DNA of 38,486 nucleotides from Pseudomonadota bacterium (GTDB lineage: Bacteria > Pseudomonadota > Gammaproteobacteria > Xanthomonadales > Ahniellaceae). A program made the translations under genes and the position numbers. The stretch is taken from NCBI GenBank assembly GCA_022705045.1, contig JAKJFE010000014.1, positions 1-38,486 of the forward strand, read 5' to 3'. The notes beneath the pieces were generated by a model. It saw only the letters and a list, made by a program, of their open reading frames with translations, had not been told where the DNA came from and did no database searches. This document shows positions 7,455-16,489 of this stretch, piece by piece. How positions within the stretch are numbered: position 1 is the stretch's first letter; every line of letters begins with the position of its first letter.

Positions 7455-9842
7455 TCAGCCGCGCAACGCTGCGCTCGCCGGCACCCGAAAGGCGCGCCAC
7501 GCCGGCCAGGCACTGGATGCGAATGCCGCCAGCAGCAAGACCACGACCACCATCAAGGCAGCGCTGCCACGCCAGGGCGCGGCACCTTCCAGCGCCGCAT
7601 CCACCAGTCGCATCGCCGCATAGGCCACAGCCATGCCCAGGACCAGGCCGGCCGCGGTCGTCCGTCCGCCTTCGCCCAGCACCCCCAGGAACAACCGCAG
7701 CGGTGTCGCACCGACCGCAGCACGCACGGCGTATTCGCGCCGTCGCTGGACGACCAGGAACATCAGCACCACGAACAGGCTGAAGGTCGCCAGCGCCATC
7801 GCCAGTACGGCGAAGCGCGTGAATACGAGTTCCGCCAGACGCAATCCGGACAGCCCTTCGGCAGCGCGTGCCGCGAGTGATTCCGGCCAATACAGGGGCG
7901 CCCACGGATCGATTTCCGCAGCCAGCCGCTGCACCGCCGCGACATCGACTCCACGATCAGCCTGACCGCGCAGCAACAACGTGAACATCGTCGGCGCGGC
8001 GGACTGCTGCCACAGCGGCACCAGCACGGTCGCGGGCGGCGAGCGCGCGACGCCTTGGAAGTGCGCGTCCTCGATCACCCCCACGATGGTGCGGCTCACG
8101 CCGGCCGCGTCGTCCGCGAGGCGCAGGCTGCGCCCGATCACGGCATCGTCGTCGAACAGACGTTGCGCCAGCTGCACGCTGACGACCGCCACCGGCGCGC
8201 TGTCCGTGCGATCCAGCGTGTCGTCGATGAATCGCCCGTGCCGCAGCCGCAGGCCCAGCGTTTCGGCATAACGACCGTCGACGGCGCGCAGGTCGGCGGC
8301 GCTGTTCACGACGCCCTGCGTCGATGCGGCGCTCGCATCGATCTGGCGCGTATAGCGCTGGAACGGCGGGGTGTCGGCCAGCGCCAGCGCGGACACGCCC
8401 TGCTCCGGGCCGACGCGATCGCGCAGACGCGCGATGAAGTTCTGGCGCGCGACGAGATCGGGGTAACGGTCGGCCGGCAACGCGAAACCCAGCGACACGG
8501 TGTCGTCCACCACCAGCCCGAGCGAGCGCGAGCGCACCTCAGCCAGGCCGGTGCCGACGCATAGCGCGATGACACCAACGACACCGGCGGCCACCATCTG
8601 CAAGCCCGCGAGCAGGCGCCCTTGTCGCAGGGCCGAACGGCCGACGCCACCGCGCCCACCCTCGCGCATCGCCAGCACCATGCCGGACCGTGTCCCGGCG
8701 AGCTGCCGCCATTGCGATGCCGTCAGCAGCACGGCCACGGCCGACACCACTACCGGCAGCCACGGCAGCGAGCCGTTGCCGTACACGAACTGCCCTTCCA
8801 GCTCGCGCGGAATCCAGTCGTTGGAAATGAATCCGACCAGATGCCGGAACATCGCCGCACCGAGCAACCAGCCGGCGCTGACGGCGACGAGGCTCAACAG
8901 GGCGTTGGCCACCAGTGTCTCGAAGAGCAGTCGGCGCCGCGTCGCGCCGAGTGCCATCACCGTCGCGACGCGCGACTGGTCCGCGAGCGCGCGCACCTGC
9001 ATCAGGGTCGCGACGTTGCCGAGCGCGACGACCAGCATCAGCAATGCGGCGGCGACAAAGACGAAGACGGTCGGACGCATCGAGCCCATCACCGCATCGA
9101 TGACGCGGTCGATGCCGAACGCGAATCCTTCGGGGTACAGCGCGTGATCGCCGGCGCGCGCCAGACGATGACTCAATGTTGCCAGACGGGTCCGCGCGGC
9201 CTCGATGTCGTCGCCCTCTGCCAGCAGCGCGTTCAGAACGTAGCGGCGCTCCGGGCGTGCGCTTGTCTCCGGCGCTTCGCCATGCGCGGCCCACAGGTCG
9301 GCCCCCATGAACTGGAAGCGCGGCGGCATCACGCCGATGACCGGACGCGCCACGCGGTCCACTTCCAGCTTCGCGCCGATCACGTCCGAGCGACCGGCGA
9401 ATTCCTGCTGCCAGAGATCGTGCGAAATGACGATGCCATCGTCGTCCGCAGCAGCAACGAAGCGTCCGAGCAGGGGCGACGTTGCCGTGACCGTGACGGC
9501 ATTCGGCGTGGTTTCGGTCAAGGTCACGCGACGCGGCAGTCCTGCGCGACCCGCGATCGCGACCGGCCGCGAGGACGACGCGCTGACCGCAGCGAAGCCG
9601 GCTTCATCGCGCAGGGTCCGATACTCGGCCGCCGTGACGGTGTAGGCCGGTTGCGCGACATCGCGCGCGCTCCGGCTGAGCACGGTCAGTCGCGCGGTGT
9701 CGTAGGGCCAGGGCGCGACGAAGAAGTTGTGCGCAATCGCGATGGCCGCGAGCAATGCGGCGGCGGTGACCGCCAGCGTGAGGACGATGGCGAGGTTCGC
9801 GCCGGGATGGCGGCGCAGTGTGTGCATGACGGAAGACAGCAT
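7455..9842 (-). CDS. Orphan MacB/FtsX-family ABC permease (ADOP type)
   Basis: A 795-residue inner membrane protein built as two MacB/FtsX units. Each has a membrane segment followed by an extracytoplasmic MacB_PCD-like domain and three more membrane segments: residues about 12-38, periplasmic to about 235, membrane about 240-265, 290-320 and 340-365; then about 405-430, a second periplasmic part, and membrane about 675-700, 725-750 and 765-790. This duplicated layout is that of the 'acidobacterial duplicated orphan permease' family (TIGR03434). These normally come without their own ATPase, and none is encoded nearby. Start ATG 9842 has GGAG six bases upstream. It lies 127 bp downstream of the TonB receptor, with a terminator between, so it is probably transcribed separately or at low level by read-through. 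Substrate unknown. Confidence 0.85.
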   Translation of the reverse strand: MLSSVMHTLRRHPGANLAIVLTLAVTAAALLAAIAIAHNFFVAPWPYDTARLTVLSRSARDVAQPAYTVTAAEYRTLRDEAGFAAVSASSSRPVAIAGRAGLPRRVTLTETTPNAVTVTATSPLLGRFVAAADDDGIVISHDLWQQEFAGRSDVIGAKLEVDRVARPVIGVMPPRFQFMGADLWAAHGEAPETSARPERRYVLNALLAEGDDIEAARTRLATLSHRLARAGDHALYPEGFAFGIDRVIDAVMGSMRPTVFVFVAAALLMLVVALGNVATLMQVRALADQSRVATVMALGATRRRLLFETLVANALLSLVAVSAGWLLGAAMFRHLVGFISNDWIPRELEGQFVYGNGSLPWLPVVVSAVAVLLTASQWRQLAGTRSGMVLAMREGGRGGVGRSALRQGRLLAGLQMVAAGVVGVIALCVGTGLAEVRSRSLGLVVDDTVSLGFALPADRYPDLVARQNFIARLRDRVGPEQGVSALALADTPPFQRYTRQIDASAASTQGVVNSAADLRAVDGRYAETLGLRLRHGRFIDDTLDRTDSAPVAVVSVQLAQRLFDDDAVIGRSLRLADDAAGVSRTIVGVIEDAHFQGVARSPPATVLVPLWQQSAAPTMFTLLLRGQADRGVDVAAVQRLAAEIDPWAPLYWPESLAARAAEGLSGLRLAELVFTRFAVLAMALATFSLFVVLMFLVVQRRREYAVRAAVGATPLRLFLGVLGEGGRTTAAGLVLGMAVAYAAMRLVDAALEGAAPWRGSAALMVVVVLLLAAFASSAWPAWRAFRVPASAALRG

Positions 9843-9881
9843 CTGGATCTCCGATGACGCGGGACATTCGACGGCCGAAGC

Positions 9882-9911
9882 AAAACGGGGCCCGGCGCAA
9901 TGCCGGACCCC
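9882..9911 (-). terminator. Rho-independent terminator after the TonB receptor
   Basis: Read on the minus strand, GGGGTCCGGC, loop ATTGC, GCCGGGCCCC (9911 to 9887) form a ten-base-pair stem with one G-U type pair, followed by GTTTTGCTT. It lies 59-88 bases after the stop of the TonB-dependent receptor and 40 bases before the permease start, separating the two genes. Confidence 0.8.
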
Positions 9912-9969
9912 GCAGCGATGAGCTTCAGGGGCACAGCCCGCATCGCCCGGGCTGGCCTGTCTGCAACGA

Positions 9970-12840
9970 TCAGAAGTCGTAGTTCACGCTGAAGCGCACG
10001 TAGCGCGGCGTCGTGAATGCGGTCGGCAGGCCGTATTCCGCGGCCGGCACGCCCGGCGCGTCTTCACCGGTTTCGCTGACTTCGGTGACGGTGTGGTCGT
10101 TGAACACGTTGAACACATCAGCCTTGAGCGCGAGCTTGCCGTCCAGTGCCGCCGGGCGGTACTCGATGTTCAGGTCGAGCGTCTTCTGCCACGGCGTGCG
10201 GCCGATGGTGCCGCGCGGCACCAGGTGACCGTCGCAGTAGAAGTACGAGTTGTCGTAACCGGCACCGCCGTTGTTCTGGTCGGGGTAGTAGCCGATGCAG
10301 TTCTTCGGACGACCGGACTGCACGAGCAGGTTCGCACCCATCTGCCATTCGTCGTTGAGCTTGTAGGCGCCGAACAGCTTCAGCGAGTGGCGACGATCGT
10401 TCGGCAGGTCGCCGTAGGCGCCTTCCATCAGCTCCGGATAGTCGAAGTCCTGCGTCACGCCGGCATCGTCCTGGCCGATGTCCGACTTCACGTAACCTTC
10501 GGTGTTGCCGTAGCTGTGCGCGATCGTCCACGAACCCTGCAGGAACCAGCGATCGTCGAACGCACGCTCGAAGAAGAACTCGAGGGCGTTGTACTTGCGC
10601 TTGATCGGGTCGTAGCCGAGTTCTTCGGCGCTCAGGTGCACTTCCTCGAGCGTGCCGTCGGAGTCGACGTCCATCATCGAGGTGAAGTCGTTGCCCGGGT
10701 TGAACAGCAGGCAGCTCGGGACGAGTTCGCCGTCGTATTCATAACCATTGTCTTCGGCCCAGGCTTCGATCGGACGGTGGTCGCAGAAGTCGTCGATGGC
10801 GCGCTTCAGGTCGCGATGGATGGCGCGCACGCCGCCCGACCAATTGCCGAACAGCTGGCGCTGGTAGCCGATGATGAACTCTTCCTGGAACATCGGATCG
10901 AGATTCTGGTCGGCCACCGACAACGGGTTCGGCACCACGCCGTTCGAGGTCGTCAGACGATCGCCGATCTGGTAACCGAGGGTCGGCGTGCCGGTGACCG
11001 GATCGATCGCGGTGAAGGTGTAGTACTCGCGATACGCCGTCTCCGAACCGCCCGCGCGCACATTGGTGTTGGCCGCGACCGGCAGGTAATAACGACCGGC
11101 ATTGCCGAACAGCTTGGAGTTGCCGTCACCGTTGATGTCCCACGAGAAGCCGAGGCGCGGTGCGAGCTGGTTCGAGAGCTTGGTGAAGCTGACGCCGAGC
11201 GGGTTCTTGTTGTCGAAGGTCTCGTTGCGCAGGCCGCCGTAGATCATCAGGTTGTCGGTCGCCTGCCAGCTGTCTTCCACGTAGAAAGCAGTCTGGATGA
11301 CGTCGACGTCGCCGCCGTTCTGGTAGATGCGCTTGCGCACCACCTGGGTCACACCTTCCGGAACGACTTCGCCGTACAGCACGGTCTCGCCCGGCACCAC
11401 GTCGTAGTAGGCCCAGTAGACGTCGCCGCTGTAGGTGGCACCGCCGATGGTGTTCCAGTCCTCGCGGTCATAACCGAAGCGCAGCTGGTGGTCGCCGACC
11501 ACCCATTCGCCGTCGACACGGAAGGCCTGGCGCTCGTCACCGCCGTCCGGGCGTTCTTCGGTGGTGTCGGACCAGCAACCGGCCACCGGGCTCGCGGTGT
11601 CGCGGAAATCAAACACCAGCGGGCAGCTGTTGTCGGCGATCGATTCGCGCTTGTATTCGCCGGTGCCATACAGCACCGACAGCGTGAAGTTGTCGGTCAG
11701 GTAGCCGGTGTACTTGGCGATGAAGTTGGTGCCGCCCTCTTCGTAACGCGTGGTGCCGATGTCGGTGCCGCGGTCGTTGTTGTCGTCGAGGAAGGACACC
11801 ATCGTGTCGTCCCTGCGCTCGTCCGAGAAACCGGTCACTTCCAGCAGGTGGTTGTCGCTGATGTTCCAGTCGATCTTGGCCAGCCACAACGGGTCGCTGC
11901 CGTCGTTCGTGTAGTAACGGCCGTTGAGGACGTTGCCCGCGGTTTCGGCTTCACGCTCGTTCTGCTGCGCCAGCGCGAAGAAGAACAGACGATCCTCGAT
12001 GATCGGGCCGCTGGCATAGGCGGCGTAGCTGACCGAGTCGGCGCTCTCGTTGCCGTTGCGGTTGTAGACGTCGCCATCGGCGTAACGCACGTCCGGGTTG
12101 TCCTCGGACAGTGCATCCGGCGACCAGTACGCGTTCGCGCCGAAATGCCAGTCGTTGCCGCCGCGCTTGGTGATGATGTTGATGACGCCGCCGGTGGAGC
12201 GGCCGAACTCGGCGCCATAGCCGCCGGTCTTCACCTGCGTTTCCGCGATCGCCTCGAACGGCAGCTGCGAATAAGCCACGCCCTTGTAGATGTTGGTGAC
12301 GTTGAAGCCGTTGATGTAATACGCGTTCTCCGCGACCGACGACCCGCCGAACGAGGCCAGGTTGCCGAACGCGGTGTCGCCGCGCGTGGTGCCCGGCGCC
12401 AGCAGCGCAACGCCGGTGACGTTGCGCGCGACCGGCACGGCATCGAACTGCGCTTCGGTGAAGATCGAGGTCGACTCGACCGAGGACAGGTCGATCGGAT
12501 TGACCATGTCGCCGGTCACTTCGACCACGTCGAGCGCGGCCGCATCGGACGCGAACGAGACCGCGGTGCCGGTGCCGACGTTGACGCTGACTTCGCGCGA
12601 CTGGCCGTCATGGCTCACGCGGTAGCGGCCGGTCGGCAGCGCACCCGCACGGAAGTTGCCATCGGCATCGACCGCGACTTCGCGCTTGAGGCCGGTGGCC
12701 AGGTTCTCGACGACGACGGCGCCGCCGGAGGCTTGGCCAAAGATGTAGCCGCTGGTGTTCGACTGCGCATGGACGCCGTGCGCGGCCAGGGCCACCGCAA
12801 GCGCGAGCGCACTGCGCCTGAAGGTGTTCAATCTCGACAT
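9970..12840 (-). CDS. TonB-dependent receptor with N-terminal carboxypeptidase-like domain (Oar-like)
   Basis: A 956-residue outer membrane protein. Signal peptide 1-26 (ending HAQ) is followed by a carboxypeptidase-regulatory-like beta-sandwich (about 30-100: GGAVVVENLATGLKREV ... GRYRVSHDG), then a plug domain (about 107-225, with YYINGFNV and the typical GYGAEFGRSTGGVINIITKRG) and a 22-strand barrel ending RFSVNYDF, whose terminal Phe is the usual barrel-assembly signal. This order is that of Oar-type receptors, which import or export bulky substrates using TonB; the substrate is unknown. No TonB/ExbBD genes are nearby. Start ATG 12840 has AGGAG seven bases upstream; the longer frame to 12924 lacks a signal peptide at its start and is rejected. 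Confidence 0.92.
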   Translation of the reverse strand: MSRLNTFRRSALALAVALAAHGVHAQSNTSGYIFGQASGGAVVVENLATGLKREVAVDADGNFRAGALPTGRYRVSHDGQSREVSVNVGTGTAVSFASDAAALDVVEVTGDMVNPIDLSSVESTSIFTEAQFDAVPVARNVTGVALLAPGTTRGDTAFGNLASFGGSSVAENAYYINGFNVTNIYKGVAYSQLPFEAIAETQVKTGGYGAEFGRSTGGVINIITKRGGNDWHFGANAYWSPDALSEDNPDVRYADGDVYNRNGNESADSVSYAAYASGPIIEDRLFFFALAQQNEREAETAGNVLNGRYYTNDGSDPLWLAKIDWNISDNHLLEVTGFSDERRDDTMVSFLDDNNDRGTDIGTTRYEEGGTNFIAKYTGYLTDNFTLSVLYGTGEYKRESIADNSCPLVFDFRDTASPVAGCWSDTTEERPDGGDERQAFRVDGEWVVGDHQLRFGYDREDWNTIGGATYSGDVYWAYYDVVPGETVLYGEVVPEGVTQVVRKRIYQNGGDVDVIQTAFYVEDSWQATDNLMIYGGLRNETFDNKNPLGVSFTKLSNQLAPRLGFSWDINGDGNSKLFGNAGRYYLPVAANTNVRAGGSETAYREYYTFTAIDPVTGTPTLGYQIGDRLTTSNGVVPNPLSVADQNLDPMFQEEFIIGYQRQLFGNWSGGVRAIHRDLKRAIDDFCDHRPIEAWAEDNGYEYDGELVPSCLLFNPGNDFTSMMDVDSDGTLEEVHLSAEELGYDPIKRKYNALEFFFERAFDDRWFLQGSWTIAHSYGNTEGYVKSDIGQDDAGVTQDFDYPELMEGAYGDLPNDRRHSLKLFGAYKLNDEWQMGANLLVQSGRPKNCIGYYPDQNNGGAGYDNSYFYCDGHLVPRGTIGRTPWQKTLDLNIEYRPAALDGKLALKADVFNVFNDHTVTEVSETGEDAPGVPAAEYGLPTAFTTPRYVRFSVNYDF

Positions 12841-13244
12841 GTTGTTGCACTCCTGAATCGGGGAACGTGTCCGATGGGTGTATTCGGCAGGACACGCACA
12901 AGCCGACGTGACGACCAACGCCACGACACCGAATTCGAGGCTAGGCAGCGTTCGTTAGGGTTGCGATCACATCGCCGCGGCCGTGACACGATCGGGAACC
13001 AGCGGCTTCGGGAGCGGAACGACCGGAGTGATGCTCGACGGTCATCGACAGCGGCCCGAGGCCGGTTGCGCCGCCGCCAGGCCTCGACGCGGCGAACGAC
13101 GGCGCAACCGCGACCCGGCGGAGGTTTCCAGACTCGGGACCGGATCGTGTGTGCAGCATCGTGGGTGTCGCTGCTGAACGCATGCGCGCGGTCGCGAACG
13201 GTCGCAACGGCGGTGCGAGTGGCGAAATCGCCGGATCGAATCGA
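12841..13244. other. Intergenic region upstream of the TonB receptor, no gene seen
   Basis: These 404 bases lie between the DUF1501 stop and the TonB receptor start, both on the minus strand. They should hold the receptor promoter and the end of the DUF1501 transcript. No frame shows convincing protein features; the long plus-strand frame through it is the antisense shadow of the receptor. I could not assign a -35/-10 pair or a clear terminator with confidence. Confidence 0.6.
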
Positions 13245-14666
13245 TCAGCCCGGCAGCATGAAGCCGAGATCGCGCGAGGCGAAACGGCCGAGGCGCGGGA
13301 ACATCGTGTCGATGTCGTTTTCGCCAAGACCGAACCAGCGCGCCAGGGTCGCGCCGTACTGGTCGATGCTGATGCCCGGAATCATGTTGCCGTCGCCAGC
13401 GAAGGCATTCGTGGCCGGGTCGAGCAGCGGCAGATCGCCGTAGACATGGCGACCGCGCACCGCGCCGCCCATGACGAACAAGTGGTTCGCCCAGGCATGG
13501 TCGGAACCGTCGCCATTGCTGGTCAGCGAGCGTCCGAACTCGCTGGCGGTGAAGGTCGTCACGCGATCACGCAGGCCCAGCTGCTGCGTGGCTTGGTCGA
13601 ACGACGCCAGTGCCTGCGACAGCGCGCGCAGCAGCTGCGGCTGCAGCATGCTTTGCGCATCGTGCGTGTCGAACGCGCCGAGTGCACAGAAGAACACCTG
13701 GCGGCGATGTCCGATCACGTCGCGCCGTTCGATCAGCTGCGCGACGCGGCGCAACTGTTGTCCGAGGTCGTAGGCCATGCGATCGGCGAAGGTTGCGTCG
13801 TCGCCCGGCAGCGGCGGGAACACGCCTTCGAAGGACGAGGCCGCGGCGACTTTGTCGGCCAGCGTCGCATAGGCGTCGACCGCGCTGCCAAGCGTGCGGC
13901 GATAGTGCTCGACGATCGGATGGCTGCGCGACTGCCCGAGCAGATCGAGCAAGCTGAGGTTCGCTCCGGCAGCACGATCGACATCGAGCGCGCGAATGTC
14001 GGAGGTCGACACGGACAGCGGCTGCACCTGTTGTCCGACCGGAAACAGGTGCGACCCCGTCATCGACATCGCTGCCGGCAGGAGCGCGCTCGATTGCGTC
14101 GATGCGACGAGATCGGCGAGACGCCCGCCCCAGCCGCTGGGAGCAGCGGTCTCCAGACCGGTACGCACTTCCAGTCCCTCCCAGAACGCCTGCTGGTCGT
14201 TGTGAGAGAACAATTGCGGCGGCAGCGGCACGGTGCGTTCGTCGTACTGCGTGCGTGTCACCGGTTCCAGCAACGCGCCGATGCGCCCGACCAGGGCCAA
14301 CTGGCCGGATTCGAACAAGCTCGCCATTTCGCCCATCTGCGGATGCAGGCCGAGTGCGAACGGTGCACCGCTGAGCGGCGCGATCGGCAGCAACTGCTCG
14401 CGCGGAATCGTCAGTCCGGCGCGATGCTGGGCGTAACTCGCATAGGCATTGGGGTCACGTGCGACCACCAGGTTGTGGCCATCGTTGCCGCCAAGCAGGA
14501 AGACGCAGACCAGGGCCTTGTAGTCGCTGCCGCGTGGCGCCGCGGCCAGCGTTGGCCACAGACCGAGCAGACCGGGATCGGCGAACAGGCCGGCGCCGCC
14601 GGCGGTGGCGGCGAGCGCGCGCTTCAGGAAACGACGACGGTTATCGGAATCGATGCGATGACTCAT
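13245..14666 (-). CDS. DUF1501 family exported protein (Tat signal)
   Basis: A 473-residue protein. It begins with a twin-arginine signal (NRRRFLKRALAATAGGAGL, residues about 9-27), so it is probably exported folded. The mature part is typical DUF1501, a family with an alkaline-phosphatase/sulfatase-like fold: VFLLGGNDGHNLVVARD near residue 60, HPQMGEMASLFESGQLALVGRIG, and a late TASEFGRSLTSNGDGSDHAWANHLFVMGGAVRG segment with conserved acidic and His residues that is diagnostic for the family. Its activity is not established in general. Start 14666 is preceded by GAGGAC; the long upstream extension to 14987 is out-of-frame DUF1800 sequence. It starts 10 bases after the DUF1800 stop, the standard arrangement for this pair. 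Confidence 0.92.
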   Translation of the reverse strand: MSHRIDSDNRRRFLKRALAATAGGAGLFADPGLLGLWPTLAAAPRGSDYKALVCVFLLGGNDGHNLVVARDPNAYASYAQHRAGLTIPREQLLPIAPLSGAPFALGLHPQMGEMASLFESGQLALVGRIGALLEPVTRTQYDERTVPLPPQLFSHNDQQAFWEGLEVRTGLETAAPSGWGGRLADLVASTQSSALLPAAMSMTGSHLFPVGQQVQPLSVSTSDIRALDVDRAAGANLSLLDLLGQSRSHPIVEHYRRTLGSAVDAYATLADKVAAASSFEGVFPPLPGDDATFADRMAYDLGQQLRRVAQLIERRDVIGHRRQVFFCALGAFDTHDAQSMLQPQLLRALSQALASFDQATQQLGLRDRVTTFTASEFGRSLTSNGDGSDHAWANHLFVMGGAVRGRHVYGDLPLLDPATNAFAGDGNMIPGISIDQYGATLARWFGLGENDIDTMFPRLGRFASRDLGFMLPG

Positions 14667-14676
14667 GGCGATGTCC

Positions 14677-16362
14677 TCAGCGCTGCACGGCGAAATCGGG
14701 CGACACATGGGCGAGATAGAGCGCGTTCTGGACCCGCAGCAGGCGTTCGTCCGGTGCAATCGCCGCGATGCGCGCCCGCAGGGCCTGGCGCAATCCGGGC
14801 GACATCGCGCCCTGCAGCACGACCAGATCGACGGCATCGATGAAGGCATCGACCTGCGCCGCGCTCGCGTTCGCCGGCATGCGCGCCATCCAGTAAGACA
14901 GATCGATGCGACGCACCCGCGGATCATCGTCGTAGGGTCCGCCGACATAGGCCCAGAAAATCTGGTTGACACCGTCATTGGTGACATTGATCAGCCAGGT
15001 GTCGGTGAGCACCTGCATTTCCGGGGCGACCATCGCGGCGGCGGCCACGACGCCGGGCGGCACGTGGTCCGGCGCGTAGAAGTTGAACACCGACGGCGAC
15101 ATCAATGCCGACTGCCCGAGCACCTCGAGGATGTTGTAGTCCTCGAGGATCATCTGCGGCGTGTCCCAGACGGCGTGATGTGCGCGCCACAGGTGCACGC
15201 GCCGTAGCAGCGGTTCGCGCAGCTTGCCGAAGCGATCGGGCTGCGTGCGCTGGCCGTTGCGGGCCTCGTCGTCCAGCAGGATCGCGCGTACGACCGCCGC
15301 GAGATTGCCACGCACGCCTTGGCCATCGTTCTCGAAGACCGCCGCGACGCGATCGACATAGGCCGGCGACGGGTTGCTGGTGACCAATTTCCGGATCAGA
15401 TGCTTCGAAATGAAAGGCGGCACATTCGGGTGCTGGAAGATCACGTCGAGCGCGTCTTCCAGATCGACGCGCGCGGTGCGCCCTGCCGGCAGCACGACGC
15501 CATCGAGCAGGCGCTTCGACGCCACGTCGTGATAGGTCTCGGTCGGCACCATCGGCAGCGTCGACGTGCAGGGGGCGGTGTCTTCGAAATCTTGCCCGGC
15601 ACAGGCCCAGCCGGTGAAGACCTGGGCGAAGCCGCGCACGACCTGTTCGTCGTAGGTCGGCACGGGCACGCCGTTCGCGAGTTGCAGCGTGCCATCTCGG
15701 TTCAATTTCACCAGACCGATCGAGAACAGCTGCAACACTTCGCGTGCGTAGTTCTCGTCGGCGCGGATGTTGAGCACCGGATCGGATTTTCGGTTGCGGT
15801 ACATGCTCAGGTAGCGGCCCATGGCCGGGCTCAGCGTCACCTGTTCCAGCAGCTCGCGATAGTTGCCGAACGCATTCGTGATCAGCAGGTCGTAGTAGCC
15901 GCCGAGGGTGAGGCCATCGTCGGCGAGGCCGCCGCCGCGCTCCGACGCCACCATGATCTCGCTTAGCGCGAAGGCGACGCGCAGGCGCAACTGGTCGTCG
16001 CCGCGAAGTGCGCGGTCGAACCAGGCTTCAGTGAAGAAGCCGAAGCCGATCGGCGACTCGGGCGTACCGCTGCTGCCGTTGCGGGCTCGCATGTAGGCGA
16101 GTAGCGAACTCGGCGGCAAGGCCATCTGCGCGGCGATCCATGCCTCGCCGCCGCCATTCGTCACCGCGTCGATCTCCTCGGGCGTCGGCCCGAATGTGCC
16201 CTGCGCGAGCAGGCGCGCGGCGTCGACCTGCAGCGGCGGCAAACCGATCTGTTCGAAGCTGTCGCCGAACACGACCTCGGCCTGCAGCGGCATCGCCCAT
16301 GTCATGCACAGGCCCAACAACCCGCGCAGTCCCGCACTGAAACCCGACCATCGCATCCACAT
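14677..16362 (-). CDS. DUF1800 family exported protein
   Basis: A 561-residue exported protein of the DUF1800 family, the usual partner of DUF1501. Signal peptide residues 1-27 (ending LQA) are followed at once by EVVFGDSFEQIG, then the family start AARLLAQGTFGPTPEEID. Other family marks are RVAFALSEIMV, NYARELLQLFSIGL-like NYAREVLQLFSIGLV, EQVVRGFAQVFTGWACA, and FISKHLIRKLVTSNPSPAYVDRVA. The role is unknown; DUF1800/DUF1501 pairs are common in Xanthomonadales, Planctomycetes and Bacteroidetes. Start 16362 (ATG-TGG-ATG) follows GGGGAA; 16356 is an alternative. The FGDSFE just after the cleavage site is like the C-terminal tails of the beta-helix proteins in this window, but at the opposite end. 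It lies 127 bp downstream of the histidine kinase on the same strand. Confidence 0.92.
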   Translation of the reverse strand: MWMRWSGFSAGLRGLLGLCMTWAMPLQAEVVFGDSFEQIGLPPLQVDAARLLAQGTFGPTPEEIDAVTNGGGEAWIAAQMALPPSSLLAYMRARNGSSGTPESPIGFGFFTEAWFDRALRGDDQLRLRVAFALSEIMVASERGGGLADDGLTLGGYYDLLITNAFGNYRELLEQVTLSPAMGRYLSMYRNRKSDPVLNIRADENYAREVLQLFSIGLVKLNRDGTLQLANGVPVPTYDEQVVRGFAQVFTGWACAGQDFEDTAPCTSTLPMVPTETYHDVASKRLLDGVVLPAGRTARVDLEDALDVIFQHPNVPPFISKHLIRKLVTSNPSPAYVDRVAAVFENDGQGVRGNLAAVVRAILLDDEARNGQRTQPDRFGKLREPLLRRVHLWRAHHAVWDTPQMILEDYNILEVLGQSALMSPSVFNFYAPDHVPPGVVAAAAMVAPEMQVLTDTWLINVTNDGVNQIFWAYVGGPYDDDPRVRRIDLSYWMARMPANASAAQVDAFIDAVDLVVLQGAMSPGLRQALRARIAAIAPDERLLRVQNALYLAHVSPDFAVQR

Positions 16363-16489
16363 CGCACTTTTCCCCGTCGCCAATACGCCACGGGAACCAT
16401 GCCCGCCGTCAGGCGGATGCACACCGGCGCGGGAACGAACGGCGCGTTGTCCGGAACCAGCGGCGGGCGCACGATGCCGCGCGCCCGCA

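Noticed and set aside
12841-13244. Riboswitch or small gene upstream of the TonB receptor
   Set aside because: No cobalamin-type conserved box or other known riboswitch core was seen, and no frame with protein-like features.
10093-13443. Plus-strand open frame of 1116 codons
   Set aside because: It is antisense to the TonB receptor; its Val/Asp-rich low-information translation shows no domain or signal, while the receptor on the other strand is certain.
16363-16489. Possible short coding frame with repeated PxVP between the kinase and DUF1800
   Set aside because: There is no start with SD and no homology or composition signal; it overlaps both neighbours in a shadow frame.
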